Of a DNA stretch of 64,000 bases, positions 1-14,300 are shown piece after piece. Below the pieces are notes generated by a model that was not told where the DNA came from, did no database searches, and saw only the letters and a program-made list of their open reading frames with translations. Source of the DNA: Undaria pinnatifida (lineage: Eukaryota > Sar > Phaeophyceae > Laminariales > Alariaceae); NCBI GenBank assembly GCA_012845835.1, contig JABAKD010000005.1:1585075-1649074 (forward strand), written 5' to 3'. The translations under genes and the position numbers were made by a program. Each line of letters opens with the position of its first letter. Position 1 is the first letter of the stretch.

Positions 1-9
1 AAGGTGCAG

Positions 10-460
10 AGTCATCCCACGGCAAGAGGTGGAAGCTTGTGAGGGTTAGCGTTTCTAACCCTAACCCTAACCCTCCTCCTAACCCTAATCCTAACCCTAA
101 CCCTAACCCTCACCCTCCTCCTAATCCTAACCCTAACCCTCCTCCTAACCCTAACCCTACCCTCCTCCTAACCCTATCCCTAACCCTAACCGTAACCGTA
201 ACCGTAACCCTAACCCTAACCCTCACTCGAGCATGAGGAGCTAGCTCAATGTCATCATCATCATGACCCCAAACTATGACTTCGAAGGCGTTCGTTGGCG
301 CAACCCGACCAACACTTATATGCCGCCTATTAGTCCTAAAAGCTTAACACACTGACTCGCACATTTATCATGATAAGCAATAGTTCCACACTTGGCGAGA
401 TCAACCGGCCAGAGACGTAGCTGACGACAACCTCAATACTACAAGCCCCCAACGTAGGAT
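10..460 (+). repeat. Family B TIR element, copy 1, with telomere-like insert
   Basis: The left end GAGTCATCCCACGGCAAGAG matches the terminus of other B copies (57618, 60491). The interior from about 228 (GAGGAGCTAGCTCAA, then CTTCGAAGGCGTTCGTTGGC) matches B copies at 8400 and 45330, and a decayed right end is near 450. Between lies degenerate CCCTAA repeat absent from the other copies. Confidence 0.5.
50..226 (+). repeat. Degenerate telomere-type CCCTAA array
   Basis: Runs of CCCTAA are mixed with CCCTCCTCCTAA and CCGTAA variants over about 175 bases. They are flanked on both sides by family B sequence, so the array is interstitial in this window and not the chromosome end itself. Confidence 0.85.
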
Positions 461-935
461 GAGTGAATACCACCACCACCATCGTTCGTCTGAGTGTCGC
501 TAGTTATGCAACTATTTTCCTCCCACACATTGCCTGTTAACCAGATAAACGAAAGAAGTCTATCTGCGATGAGCAAGACGCCATGCCTTGGGTGTGCAGC
601 GAGACACGGTAGTGCCAAACAAATAATCGAACTCGCCAGGATTTTGGGTTAAGAGCCCCGTTGTTTAGAATATAACACGTTGTACTTGGAAGTGCAAAGA
701 GTGCTTTCCTCCATCCTACCACGCGCACAGTCGCACGCCAGAGACCCCACTTACCGCGCTGGGGCAATCGAAAAAGGGGATCCCCCCCCCCCACCCCTGC
801 CCCCCTTTTCGCTTCCTTTCGACGCATGCCACGGAATAGAAGTACATCATGTGTGATAAGTAATGTAATACGAGGTAATCTTATACTCCTGCGTATTAGG
901 TCCTGTCTCATGAAACTTGCATAAAATATGGGCGA

Positions 936-1005
936 TCTCGACGTAGTACGCAGATTGCAAAGATGAGTACCGACCCTGAATTCGTCGAACTCACAGCTGA
1001 CGTCG
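936..1005 (-). repeat. Family E fragment
   Basis: GCAAAGATGAGTACCGACC and TCGTCGAACTCACAGCTGAC match the reverse complement of the first part of E copies at 8820 and 34395. Flanking 460-935 shows nothing I recognise. Confidence 0.4.
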
Positions 1006-1273
1006 TTAGAATAAATATATGCATATATATATCTGAAGTGCGTAACTTGAGGAGTCCTATACCTCGCCCCAACCCAAACGTTGACAGAAGAAATGGAGCT
1101 AACATCCACGGGATGAGCGTTCCCTTGGTGATCTAAGCGTGCGAAAATATTCGTTAAGCAAGCGACGAACGGCATCCCGACGTTCAATAGGGCCCGTCAT
1201 TTAGCTACCGTTGTAGCCCAAACGTCCTACCCTAGTTGTTGCAGAACGCTTGCGACTCCTCTATTCAACTCAC

Positions 1274-1375
1274 CGCGGTAGGGAAGTCTTCTCCTTCGCC
1301 CGTGTATCCGATGCAGATCTCGCGTGAGCGGAACACGTCTGAAGCTGTGCCTGAGCTGGTCGCGTAATTCAACTC
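1274..1375 (-). CDS. Gene 1 exon 4: block II-like segment
   Basis: 34 codons lie between acceptor CTAAACAG and donor GTGAGTTG. The peptide begins [15 protein letters not shown] and ends [19 protein letters not shown] resembles the block II consensus NYAxGGATxxD, which supplies an oxyanion-hole Gly; here one Gly remains and SS replaces the first. It is phase 0 at both ends. The next exon should lie left of the window or in the first kilobase, where I found none. Confidence 0.5.
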
Positions 1376-2455
1376 CTGTTTAGCGTCGCAGAGGTATTCG
1401 GTAAAACACGTTTAATCAGTTGTAGGTCGGGGACAGGAGAGGAGATAATTATTTATCCAGAAAAAGCAGACGCGCAACAGGCTTGTGGCGAGCGCAAAGA
1501 GAGACAAGTTCGCGGGAGGTGGTGTGTGGGGCTTTTCGAGTGCGATCAGAAATTTGGAGAGTAGTTCGCGCGGGGGTGTAAATTTTAACAGAGAACGGCT
1601 TTGTAGTTCACCCCAAGCCACCTGCACGGTGGACCACGCATAAAACACCTTTACGACACGGTCTCGAGAAAGCTAGTGCTACTGTAGGTAGAGGTAGTAG
1701 CCCACTTGTGTCTATTATTTGCACCGTTTCTAAGTGATGGAGGGATATCTTAAAAACCCAAATCGTTGGAGGGTTTTCGTCATTTTTGTGCACGACCTAG
1801 GTTGGATGCATTCCTTGGCCATGGCATTTCTTATCCGGTGGCAGTTGCGGTTTTCGTCCAACGCGCATGCCCCACGATCCAGGCGGGTTGACGATGCTGT
1901 GTGTGTCCTGAGGCTCCTAACCAATTGAGGTGCTCTACACCTAGCGCAAACAAAAGCTGGTTTATTACCTCGTACAATAAGCTGAAACTTCAACCCGATG
2001 ATGAAACAAGCGATCACCGACGCGTGCTACGATAGAGGGACACCTTTCCGTCATAAATAGCTGCTGAATGACGGGGGTACTTAGCCCAAAATCGTAGGGA
2101 AAAAAAAAAATAATACGCGATTTTCTTCGCATGATTCTCGTTGGGGTACCTCTAGGGGGCATGGGACTTTTATTATCCGGTCAGGAGCTTAATTTTACTC
2201 CAAATCAGATTTTGGGGGAGGTCTTCAGCTGCCAAAGCGAGGAACCTCAGGAAAAATGTAGTGCAACCTCGATCGTAGCACGCGTCGACTTAGGCATGCC
2301 CTAAATGAGTAGCAGTAGTAGAGGTGGTAGTGGTGGTAGGAGTAGGAGCGGCAATAGGAGTAGCAGTACTAGTACTAGTAGTACTGGTAGTAATAGTAGT
2401 AGTAATAGTAGTAGTAGTCGTAGTGGTAGTCGTAGTGGTAGTCGTAGTGGTAGTC

Positions 2456-2545
<90 letters not shown>

Positions 2546-5352
2546 CGACTCGGAGGAGGAGGAGGAGTGTTAGTAGTGGTAGCAGTAGTAGTGGTAGTGG
2601 TAGGTGTAATAGTATTATAGTAGTAGTAGAAGTAGTAGTAGTAGTAGTAGTGGTAGTAGTATCTAATAGTAGTAACAGTAGTAGCAGTAGTAGTAGCAGT
2701 AGTAGTAGTAGTAGTAGCAGCCGCAGCAGCACGGTAGAGGTGCACCGTTTTTTGTATGTGAGAGGTTCTTACAAATTGTATGGTGACATGATGATGACCT
2801 CTAGACTATACCTGCTGAAGCAAAACGCTTCTTATGAGTATCTCAAGTAATTTAACAAACCCAAACTGGAATCCGATAAAAAAGCGCATGGTCCATCTAC
2901 ACGCACACTTGGCCCTAGAGGTAAAATGCATAGTCTATGTCATGGATGAAAACCCTTTCGCAAAACAAGAGTTTCTTTCGAGGCGTCCCACGCTATAATA
3001 GGGGGTCCGGCAGAATTTTCTCCGCGAGCTCCGCCATGAGGGGGTTCAGCATCCCACCGGAACCGAAAGTTCGAAGACATCCGTTGGAGCGTAGAACCTG
3101 ATCATCGGCACGTACGTCTATGCTCTAGTAGTCCAAAAAAAACAAAATGTCCGCGAAAAATCATTATCCGACCTGATGGTTCCACACTTGTGAGACACTT
3201 GTGAGGAGTTCAACCGGTCAGAAACGATTTTTTGGTCCGAGAAATGAAAAAGAGCACTACCACCGTGGGAGTTCTCTTTGCTACCACTTTGGCCCGCGTT
3301 TTTCGAATATATAATAAATATCCTTTACCTGCCACATCTGTCGTAGCAGGACGCATCCCCTATAACGATATAACGATAGTCTACAACGATTCGATCCGAC
3401 GCAAAGCTCGCCATCAGGGAACCCATCACGTACGACTTGTTTTCTAGCATTTTTAGTCGCACTTTGCAACCGGTACGCAGTCTACTGTTATTATAAGCGA
3501 ATATCGAGAGGGACTCAGGCCCCCTCATTGAGTGCTACGCCCACTTTCAGACTGAGGGATTTGGAAACCGAAACGGTGAGCAGGTATGTGATGCCCCTTT
3601 CCCCCATTTCATTACATTTTTGTCGCAGGTGGTAGGTATTTGGTGTTTCTTTCATTCCCTTGTTGTGCTCTATCGCGGGGTCCCTCAACCCCTTTATTTA
3701 GAACCCCCGTAACCCCTCCCTCCCTATCTATACAAAATACCAGGTACCAAATATAATTTAGTCGTCCATTAAAATGAATTTCCACTTACTTGGCAAAAAC
3801 TTTACGAGGTAACTGCATTTAATACCTGTATGGACATAAGCAATCTTTAGAATACGCAGATGATGGGCGTAATAAGTGCAAAATAAGCAATATCTTGCCA
3901 AGTCTCATATTATATATAATCTGGACTATATAGTCTAACCATCATGCATTCTTCGCCGTGAGGTTTTTGCCGTCGTCGGTGTCTTGTGTTTGAGCTATGA
4001 ACGCTCGTATAACGGAGACCACTAGGATGCCAAAAAACAACAGGGATGCAGTGACTTGCCAACACCGACTCACTGGTCTGCGCCCGTCCATAGACTCACA
4101 TCTGGCACCAGGAGCCAAGACGGCCACACCTTCCCGTTGGTGACGGATCCAGCAGAAGGGGAGTAAGCCTTGAACGTTGACTGACCAACAAATAAAGAGT
4201 GGAGGGTCGGAGATATCACGCGTGCGTGGTAAGATGACGTTATTGTGTTAACACGTTATGGGGTATTGTTTTTGGGATTGATTGATGGGGTTCCGCAACG
4301 TGGGGCCTACACGGTATCATTCGCAGCGTACCGGTACTTGTACGCGTGCTACGAAAATAGATGCGGTCTAGTTTAACCTTTGCTTAGCCTGGCTTTTTTC
4401 TGATATACGAGGCTCTGCCTTTACCAAAGATCGTCGAAATTGCACTGAGTGTTGTGAAAAAAGCATTGATTTATATGTGTTCTATGAACTGTAGTAGGAG
4501 ACGGGGGTCTCTTGTTCCGGCATGATGTATGGTAGATAGTTGTAGCACTTCAGTGTTTCTACCCATAATCATCAGTTTGTTGTTGTGTGCGGCATATAGC
4601 AGATAGTGGAGCTACTATTATAAAACATGAAACTACACTCAAGCTGTGAGATCGAAGACTTCGTCGGAACTCATCTTTGCAAGCTGTGTGTGATACTCCG
4701 ATCGCGCGTATTACGGGTTGTGTGTCCTCACTATAGATATAGGTCGGCGACTCCCCTTGCGACTACAGCAGTGTAGCAATCAGGGTGAACAGGGTGATGT
4801 TAGTCAGTCTGTGCGCGGAAACTATAAAACCCCTTTGTGAGGTGGACAAAATCTGACAGCTGTGGATGGAAATGTATCCGTTTATCAATTGAATCCTGTA
4901 AGTCGAATAACCGGTGAGAGGGGGGCGGGTTTTTGAAGGACGTGGGGGCCTGGTTTTGATCTAAAGCGAGCGGGGTTGGAGGGGGGGGGGAAGGGGGGGG
5001 GGGGGACTGAGAGGAGGGTGGGCGGACGGGCGGGCAATTTGTGCGTGGAAGCTATAAATCCTTTTAAGGGGATAAATCTGACGGTTTTGGCGGAAAAAAA
5101 AACGTGCACCGGTTCATCATAGGTGGGGGGGATTGGGGCGAGGGTGGGGCGTGTGGGGCAGCTCACTCTGTGCGTGGAAACTATACATATTTTTGAGGAG
5201 ATAAATGTGACGGCTTTGGAAAGAATGCATCAGTTTATCATTTATATCCTGGGGTAGGTCGTACAATCAGTGAGTAGAGAGAGGGCGGAGTGTTCGAGGG
5301 GGTGGGGGTGGGATGGGATGGGGGGGTTGGGGAGGTGCGGGGGCGGGGCGGG

Positions 5353-5384
<32 letters not shown>

Positions 5385-8300
5385 AAGAGTTTTAGGTGGT
5401 GAGGGGTTTGTTATACGTGTGGTGCGAGGTCTAGGCGATGGTGCGGGTGGTGGGGAAGAAGGGGGCGTTCGGGGCGGGGGGTGGGGTGGGGAGCAGCGGC
5501 GTGAATGGCTCTAGAAAGATACTGAGGTGATATCCAGTGCGTAAAGTGTTTATTAATATGGCGGATTTCGATATTAGGTGGGGCGTTCGAGCAAGGGAAA
5601 TCGAGAAGGGGAGGGGAGGGGGCGGGGGAGGGGGGGGGGGGGGGGATTTTTAGGAGGTTTATGCCACAAACTATTATATTAGTAGCTCCCAACGCGAGGA
5701 GCCTCAGAGAAAAAATGGCGCACCCCCCTACCGTGTAATATGCTTACAGACTCGATTAGTTTGCCCCGATCGTAGGCACGCGAAACATCATACCAACAGG
5801 TAATAGAAGATGTATTAACGCGCTCCAGCTGTGAGATAGAAGATTGCGTCGAAACTCATCCTTTTTTGGAACTGGTTTGTGATACTCCGATCGCGCGTAT
5901 TATTACTGGGGTTGTGTCCTTCACAAGGACATAGGTCGGCGACTCCCCTTAGAACTACGGTATTGTAGGGTCAACAGGGTAATGCCAATCAATCTTTGAA
6001 CGGACAATATAATTGAAACCTGTTTTTGAGGGGAATCTGACGGCTGTGGAAGGAATTAATCCGGCTATCGTGTATACCCAAGATGTTGTCAGTGAGTTGT
6101 TCCGTACGTAGTGCGTTAGAATGTGTGATAGTGTGTTGTAGATTGCGTTATAGTGTGTTATAGGGTGTTATTGGGTGTTGGTGTGTGTTGCAGTGTTTTA
6201 TAGTGTGTTGTATTAATAGTGTGTTATGGTGTGATATAGAGTACCTGGTATGTTTTCTAGTATGTCAGAGTAAGTTACATTTTTTTTAGTGTTGTACTTA
6301 GCATTTAGTATTGTGCTTCGTGTTGTATTTTTTGTTGTATTTAGTGTTGTACTTTGTAGTGTATTTAGTGTTGTAATTAGTATTTAGTACTGTACTACTT
6401 AAGTATTGAATTTAGTATCGTATTTAGTGTTGTACTTAGTATGGATTTAGGGGTAGCAGCGTTTGGCTAATCACATACATGCATTTTGCTGTGTGTCGGG
6501 CCTCTCAACCGAGGGACTGCCCGATCCCGATATCGCTGGAAACTCGATCCGAATTTGAGTCGCGCTAAATACTGCACATACAGGTGCACCCCACTGTACC
6601 TAGTATGCTTTCATGATTTTTTTGCACTCGAGAAGATCCATGCCTTATCACAAAAATGACCAACAATATTGGTTTCGGATAAATTAAGCCGAAATCCGAT
6701 GAACAAACCCATGGCCTATATATCGATTATAAGACCAGAGGCTGTTACAGCCACAGACCACCCTTTTACATGTTTCTCTACTGGGCAGGTTCCACGTTGG
6801 TCACTCACTCGTACCAGATAAACTCTTCTTGTACTAGACTAGTTCCATACACGCCACGGACGAGCTGAATGAATAGCGTCCAATTCCGCGAGGAAAAAAG
6901 CATAATAATCGCCCTATCTATTCCTATACGCACATGCCTTCAAAGGCATGTGAAGCCCTTTTACATCCAGCCGTATCCCGTATCTATCTTACGCCTTGTT
7001 AGGCTCCCAGTGGGATACCATAACATAGATAGGCATGCTGACATGTCCTATGTTTCAAAATGAACAGATTTTGCCCCGAAGATTGTGGACTAAGAAAAGC
7101 CCCGTCATTCACCACATAGTTTAGCCAGAAAGTGGTATACCTTATTAATACCTCTATATATAGCACGCGTGATTTGTTGGTTGTACGTGCGCCTTGCTCA
7201 CAGGAAAATCCGTCGATTTTAAGCAGACACTGTGTCTCGAAGTAAGTGGAGGTTTCGCGTGAGGTTCGTATGAAGCTTCTCAACCGGACGGAGATGTCTT
7301 CGACCAAGGCTACGGTAGGGGGGGTACCCCCATTTTCAGTGGTGTGTTTGAGCCAGTCGCACGAGTGACTCTGTACCACACGGATGAAAATGGTTTAGGC
7401 AGTTATTTTGGCGCAACTTAGATCACTTTTGCATTGCGGATTGATTTCGTGGATGTAAAACTTGAAGAATACGTAAGATCGCATAGGAACAAAGGGGTTA
7501 CTCGCGCGAGTGACCCCTGCCACTGAAATAAAAGGCCCAAAAGGGGACCCCCCTACCGTAGCCTGGGTCCTTCGCATAAACAAAGATCGAGGCACGCCTC
7601 TACATTGCAGAATGCGTCTGTCTATCCGTCACTTTGGTATTTGCTCGTATGGAGTTTTCTTTTGGTCTAGAGAGCTCTTCTGGTAAGTACGTTTGAGAGC
7701 ATCGAGGATAATCAGCGAACTGCCGTGTTTCACGGTGCTAGAATGGTATCTGCGCCGAGCCTCCTCCTTCGGCGCTACTATCATCGTCGTTGCAATTATT
7801 TGGCACGCGGGGCACCTAAATATTTCTGTGAAACGACACAGAGGCATGATGGTGTTGGAGATGTGTTGTGGCCTAGACGATCGGTTATTTACACGAACGT
7901 GGAGAATTTGACCCCGGAAAGTAAATTGGCTGGTACCCTATTGGAGCTAGATGCATGGCACCTGGTCGTCTGGTATCTTGCGTACTCGTGCGTGTCCAGT
8001 TGTACCCTTCACTCTCTACGCGACGTGGTGGTGGCATATTCTTCGAAATATACACCTGTGGGCAAACAAAGACAATTCTCCATATATATCAGCATAAAAC
8101 TATATGTCGAAAAAAAAACAATTTCTATGACACACCCGCCCCCCTCTCCCTTTTACACCACAGCTGGGCAGAGGGTTCTAATGAAAACACTGAAACATGC
8201 GCCAATCTGAACGCAGGAACAAGGTCCCGAGAATATCGCGTGGGCATGCTCACGCCGGCCTCGCACGCGGTCGACGGCTACGACGGCTCGAGCTGTCGAT

Positions 8301-11300
8301 GTCACCGCCAGTCCCGATGATACGACCGTCGATGCGCGTGCTACGAACCAGTCATGTGGCGTTCTCACGTTAGAAAGTTGCGACGGAAGTATCTGAGCTC
8401 CTAGCATATGGAGCTGAATACACCCCCATCACCGTGACCATCACCATCCGAAGCATGACTCCAAAGAAATTCGTTCGCACAACCCGACCAACTACTTATG
8501 TGCGCTAGCCACCAAACAAAGCATACACGACCCGAAAAATTACCATGTCATCCAACAGTTCCACCCTCGAGATGCTCAACCGGTCAGAAACGCTTGACCC
8601 AAAAAGTGTAAGCCCTACCGTGGGAGGAGTCTACAGCTAGGCCTGTATGGACCAAATGGTTGGTGTATGGCGGCCGTCTCCGCTGGGGAACCCCCATAGT
8701 CTATAGATATAGACTACATATATATATGATAGCTACACTGTAGTTGTAAGGGGAGTCGCCGACCTGTATCCTTAATGAGGACACACAACTCGTAATGCGC
8801 GCGATCGGAGTATCACACACAGCTTGCAAAGATGAGTTTCGACGAAATCTTCGATCTCACAGCTGGAGTGCATTTTCATTTTTTATAATATATATTTGGA
8901 AAACCACAAGTTTGCGTTTCGCAATTTGTTTTGTGGTACATGTAGGAATACCCATCGATATTGAGTGAAACGTTAATGGTTATGGTATTGCCAAAATACT
9001 AGTTCAAGGTGGGGAATGTAGCCCATATGTTTTTAAAGTGAGAACTTTCGGGGGGCGGGGGGGGGGGAGGGGGGGGGGGGGCTGGACCACCTCAACCCTG
9101 TAGAAAGAATTCGATTGCCACGGCGGCAGCACGGTCAAAATACGCTTCAAAACGAGTTAAAACAGACGCCAAACCCAGATATATGAAAAGGTTTGGTGAG
9201 ATTAACCCCTCTCTGAAGCCCCGATAGCCCGCCCTAGATACTAATACCAGAAGTGATTTATCCGCAAAATAACCTTCCAGTTGTGAAGGCGCTGCGACGC
9301 GCGCCACGACACGGATTTCACGTTTTTGTTAGAGTCATTTACGGATTACGGGAGCCCCTCAATGCAACGTCGTCGGAATTTCGTCCTTTTTTCGCTGTAA
9401 ACTCGTTGTACGAACACCCAGGATTAAGCCAATAAGACGTGGGGTTGTCAATCGGATCACACCTTCGTTTGGTTCATTTCTTTCGGGGGTCGGACGCATG
9501 TGGAGTTACCACTGAATTAAGGAGCTCGAGTGAGGGAAATGAAAGGCACCCTTGCCTTGGCATGTGTCATGCATGTGCGTCTTCAACTCTAACACAAAGT
9601 CTTATCCGAATGCCGAAGAAGGACAAATTGTAGCAATTCGCTTGAAGGCCGCTTAACTATGTCGAAAAACACGGACCAGGTAGCCCTTTCGGTGATATCG
9701 ACGGAACAACGCAGAAACCTACCATGTCGTGGATTTTGTGTTAATCCTCGTCATTTACCGCCGCGTTTCAAGGGGAACTGGGCGATAAATGACCAAGGAG
9801 CGGTGATACAAACGGACAGAGTGTGCAGTATCGTACAGACGAGATCCACACACAGATGCCGAAGCCACATCAACAATGCTTGACGCGAGAGGACAAGTTT
9901 CGTTCATCCTACTCACGGCCTCCCTCCCTCCCTCCCTCTCTTTCCCCCAACCGCCCTTTCCCTCATGGCTCTTTTCCATGTCCATTCTTCACTCACGTCA
10001 CTTTCCGCTTCATCGAACAGCTCCACCCAGGGAAACTGGCCGATGTCCTCAAAGTCGAAACTCGCTGGTGCGTTGAACCTCCTGCCCGCGTCGGAACTAG
10101 AGTCTCCGAACACCACCATCTGGGAGCAATCGAAGGGCGAAGTACATTGAGGGTCGACCTATTAAAATAGACATCCGCATCCACGTAAAATATACGCAAC
10201 ATGTGGCGTCGATTTTTTTTGCACCCCTAGGAGTGCATATACTGCTGTGTACAAGGGTAGTACGCACAATTCGACGCCAATCGACGAGGAATTAACATGC
10301 TGAGTTCTTCTCGCGATAAAAAAATGATGAAAATGAAGTCTAAAACGATGAACAAAATTATGATGGAAATGAAGGCACGTGTCGTGGTGGGCAGGAGGGA
10401 AGAAAAGCGCCCGCTATTATACTCGTATGACCCCGCATCTATCTATGCTACCACCGGGAGAGGGATCGCGAGAGAGTATTTTAGTAGTGCGAGGATAAGG
10501 AATGAGATGAAAAGATAGAACAAAAGGTTATGCACCCCAACAAAGTATACTGCTAGTAGTATGCCGATGCACCTGGTACCAGGTCCAAACCCAAGCACAA
10601 GGCTAAGCCTATAGAGTCTAGACTACTCAGCCCCAAAATCATGAGGGGTGTTTACATAATATCAAAATTCCCCACCTAAAGTATAAATACCAATACTTAC
10701 CATTATAGTGGACAAAAAATAAGACACCTCCCAATCAAAACTCACTCATATGATATATTACGAGTACCAACAACGCAGCTTGCAAAGAAAGATGAGTATT
10801 GACCTGAAATTCGTCAAACTCACGGCTGACGTCCTTGAAAAATAGTTTTAAATTATTATAAAAATTGAAATACACTCCAGCTGTGCTGTCGAAATTTTTG
10901 TCGGAGCTCATCTTTGCATAATATGCAATGCTTTGGGTGGGGTGGTGTGTGCTGTCTTCACATTAAACCGTTTATTCTATACACCCAACGACATCAATCA
11001 GTACACCCAGAGTCCATGCTGATTTTTCATCCTCGAGAGATCGTACAAATTTTATGGTCACACACTGCAAAACAGAGTAAGCCAAACAGTCCCAATTTAT
11101 CAAGGTAAAACAAGAGGAGTGCTACTTGTAGCGTACCGGGCACGAGAACACAACACAACACGATTAAAGAAAGAGAAGAAAAAAGGCAAAATGTAAATAT
11201 AGACAATAAAAATATATACTCCGGAGTACTATATAATAAAATATATTTAAACAAAGCAAAACAAACGGCAGGTGTCCTGAAGAATGTGGTGCAAAAGGAT

Positions 11301-14300
11301 CGGAAAGGACAAAGAAAATGCTGCAATTGTCAGAGGAACACATACGTGCTGGAGAGGAACATACACCTGTTGTGCGGACAAAACAACACGAAGGAGATGA
11401 CTGCTGTTGCACGGAAAAAACGACATGAATATAACTGCTGTTGTTGCGCGGACAAAACGACATGAATATAACTGCTGTTGCACGGACAAAAACAACCCAA
11501 AGGAGAGGGAGAAAAAACCGGCATAAACAAGGCATAATAAGGCATAATAAGGCATAATAAGGCTGGTGAGGAGGGAAAAAAGGGAGCAAGACCAAAAACA
11601 AAGCAAGAAAGGACGACAGCAAGTCATTTCTGACGCTTTCTCGCTCCCCCCATTAAACCCAACGAAAACAAACAAAGCAGAACCTGCCACTTGCTGTAGA
11701 GGGTTCAGGGATATACTAGCACACGCTCCACGTCATTAATCGAACTGGTACCTCGCCACGCGGTCTACCATTTCGTTTCGGCATTCATCTTCAGCTATAT
11801 CAGTACGGCTCCCCCCCCGGTTTCCCTTGGTTGCTGCTCTTTGCGTCCTCTACTGCGAGAAGCGTTGTCGGCTCTTTTCCGCCTCGCCCCTGTGCCTTGT
11901 CTTCATGAAGTGATCCGCCGTGTCGGCGATCCCCCGGTGCCAGTACCCACTCGTCTTAGCTGCCCTCGGACGTAGCACAATCTCTACTCCGAACAGAACA
12001 GGGGGAGACCAAGGCTACGGTAGGGGGGGTACCCCCATTTTCACTGGTGTGTTTGAGCCACTCGCACGAGTAGCTCTGTATCCTACGGATGAAGATGGTT
12101 TAGGTACTTCGTTTGGCGCAGCTTAGATCACCTTTGCATTGCGGATTGATTTCGTCAATGTGAAACATAAAGAAAACGTAAGATTGCATAGGAACAAAGG
12201 GGTTACTCGCGCGAGTGACTCCTAGCCACTGAAATAAAAGGCCCAAAAGGAGACCCCCCTAACGTAGCCTGGGTCGGGAGCTATCCGTGGACCTCTCGGT
12301 TGCTTCGTATTCCCTGATGCCGTCTACCAGACACTGGGCCCAGTTCGTTCTGGTCGGCCTTCTCCCGGGTTAACCCCAGGATCTGTTGTCCAGGACATGA
12401 AGCGATGGGCCATCCACTCATTGGTCGTCCGTTGTACGACTCCCGCAAAGAGGGGGCGTCGTTTGCGGATAGTCCTCTCAAAGCTTCCACGTTGTACCTT
12501 CTCGAGAGCGTTGGCGTACGACATGCGGTGGTCGGTGCGCTGTCGGCACTGAGAGCCAGTAATCCTTAGCACGAGGTTGTGGTGTGCCATTCGGAGTATT
12601 ACGAAGTGCTTCAGGCCAAGAGCTCAAGTCACACACTCGTACAGCAGGGTCTTCATCACCTCGGTCTTTAGCAGGCGCATATAAATTTAACATGTACGAG
12701 GCATCCTCCATATCATACAGCTCGTGCTTGAAACGATCGTATCATGCTCACGCGAGTCGGATCCGTCGTTTGATCTCTGGCATGATGTCGGTGTTTGCAT
12801 TGATAAAACCGCCCCTTTACAGAGCCTGCATAGTATGCATATATTTCTGGCCCGCTGTTTCGACGGCGAGCGGTGAGATCGGGAGCACCTACCTGGTTGA
12901 GTGTGCGCGGCAGCATTGTCTCCGTTTGCGTTTCGGATACGATGAGTCCTACTGGTTCGAAAACGGTCACAAAAGCATCTTTGCAAGGACTTTCGCCGAC
13001 TTAGTCACAATGCCTGCATCGTCTGCGTAAATCATACCCCCGAATGACCTTCGCTCAAATGTTAGCGATTCAACCTCCGGCGCGTGCTACGTTGGAGGTG
13101 CAGAATTACTTCACGTTAGCCCCCCAAAAAAACAGTGATTCTCTTCAGCGAACGTTTCTGGCTGCTCGACACGAGGATGGATACTATTGAAAAAAAAAAG
13201 ACGCGCACACATATTTTGGGGAGGGTGTCGAGGGACACATTGTTCCAGGAGATACGACCGGCAGCTGGTTTTGAAACCGGCGACATCGTTAGAGAAAAGT
13301 TGGGGGGGGGGGGCAACTGCCGTGGAACGATTCCGCACCACTTTGTTTCTGAGGTCCCTCAATTAGGGAGCTCAAACCCTCTCCCAAAAACTGATTTGTA
13401 GGAGAAAAAAACTGCTACCGGATGGAAAATCCCACCATGGTCTCGGTAAACACCGAGAATCATGCAAATATAATATCGTACTATTTTTCTTTTCCCGACG
13501 ATTTCGGGTTAAGGAGCTCCCATCATGCAAAGGCCCTTTCCGACGAAAAGCGCTACATCTATCGTGGCACGCGTTCTTCCACCCGTCTTCCCCGATGTCC
13601 TCCATGAGGTGAACAAAGCCCCTCAAGATGTCTGGGTCTTCACTGAAGCGTACCAGGACGGTATTTATCGCAGCGGCGAAAACGAAAATAAGGGGCGACA
13701 ATGCACATCCTCGCCGCAGTTCATGGGTGACGTCAAACCATTGAGATTGCTCACCGTCATCCGTGCGCACGCGAGCTCGCATGCCTTTTTGGAACTGGCG
13801 GATAATGGTCAGCATCTTCTCTGGTACGCCGAATCGTGCGAGCACCACCCACAGCAGCGCTCGGTCTACGGAGTCGGAAGCTTCCTGGAGATCGATGAAA
13901 CACATGCACAAGGGGATTCCCGTAGTCCGTCCAAGTTCTTGCAGTCGGCGCACGATGAACAGCATGTCCACTGTTAGTCGGGCGGGGCAAAAGCCGCACT
14001 GTTCTTCGGGGAGCATCCCTTCGGTCTCACAGTAGTTGCTGAGGCGGGATGCGACCATTTCTAACAGTACTTTGCCTGAATGCTCAACGAGTGAAATCCC
14101 TCTGTTGTTGCTGTGCTCAGATATATCCCTCTTGTTTCGAAGGACCTCAATGATTGCATCGTTCCACGGCTGCGGGGCATCTCCCATTCTCCACACATTG
14201 ACATGGAGCTTGTGGACGTAGCTGATGAATCCCCGGCTGGTCCATTGTCAGCAGCTCGGACGGCAGAGAGTCTGGTCCCACTGCTCTCCAGTTCGGCGTA

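Noticed and set aside
2290-2850. Long open frames of poly-Ser, poly-Val, poly-Leu and poly-Thr
   Set aside because: They are translations of an AGT microsatellite on both strands.
3942-4127. 61-codon frame with one hydrophobic stretch
   Set aside because: It overlaps the NGKVWPSWL exon in another frame and has no independent support.
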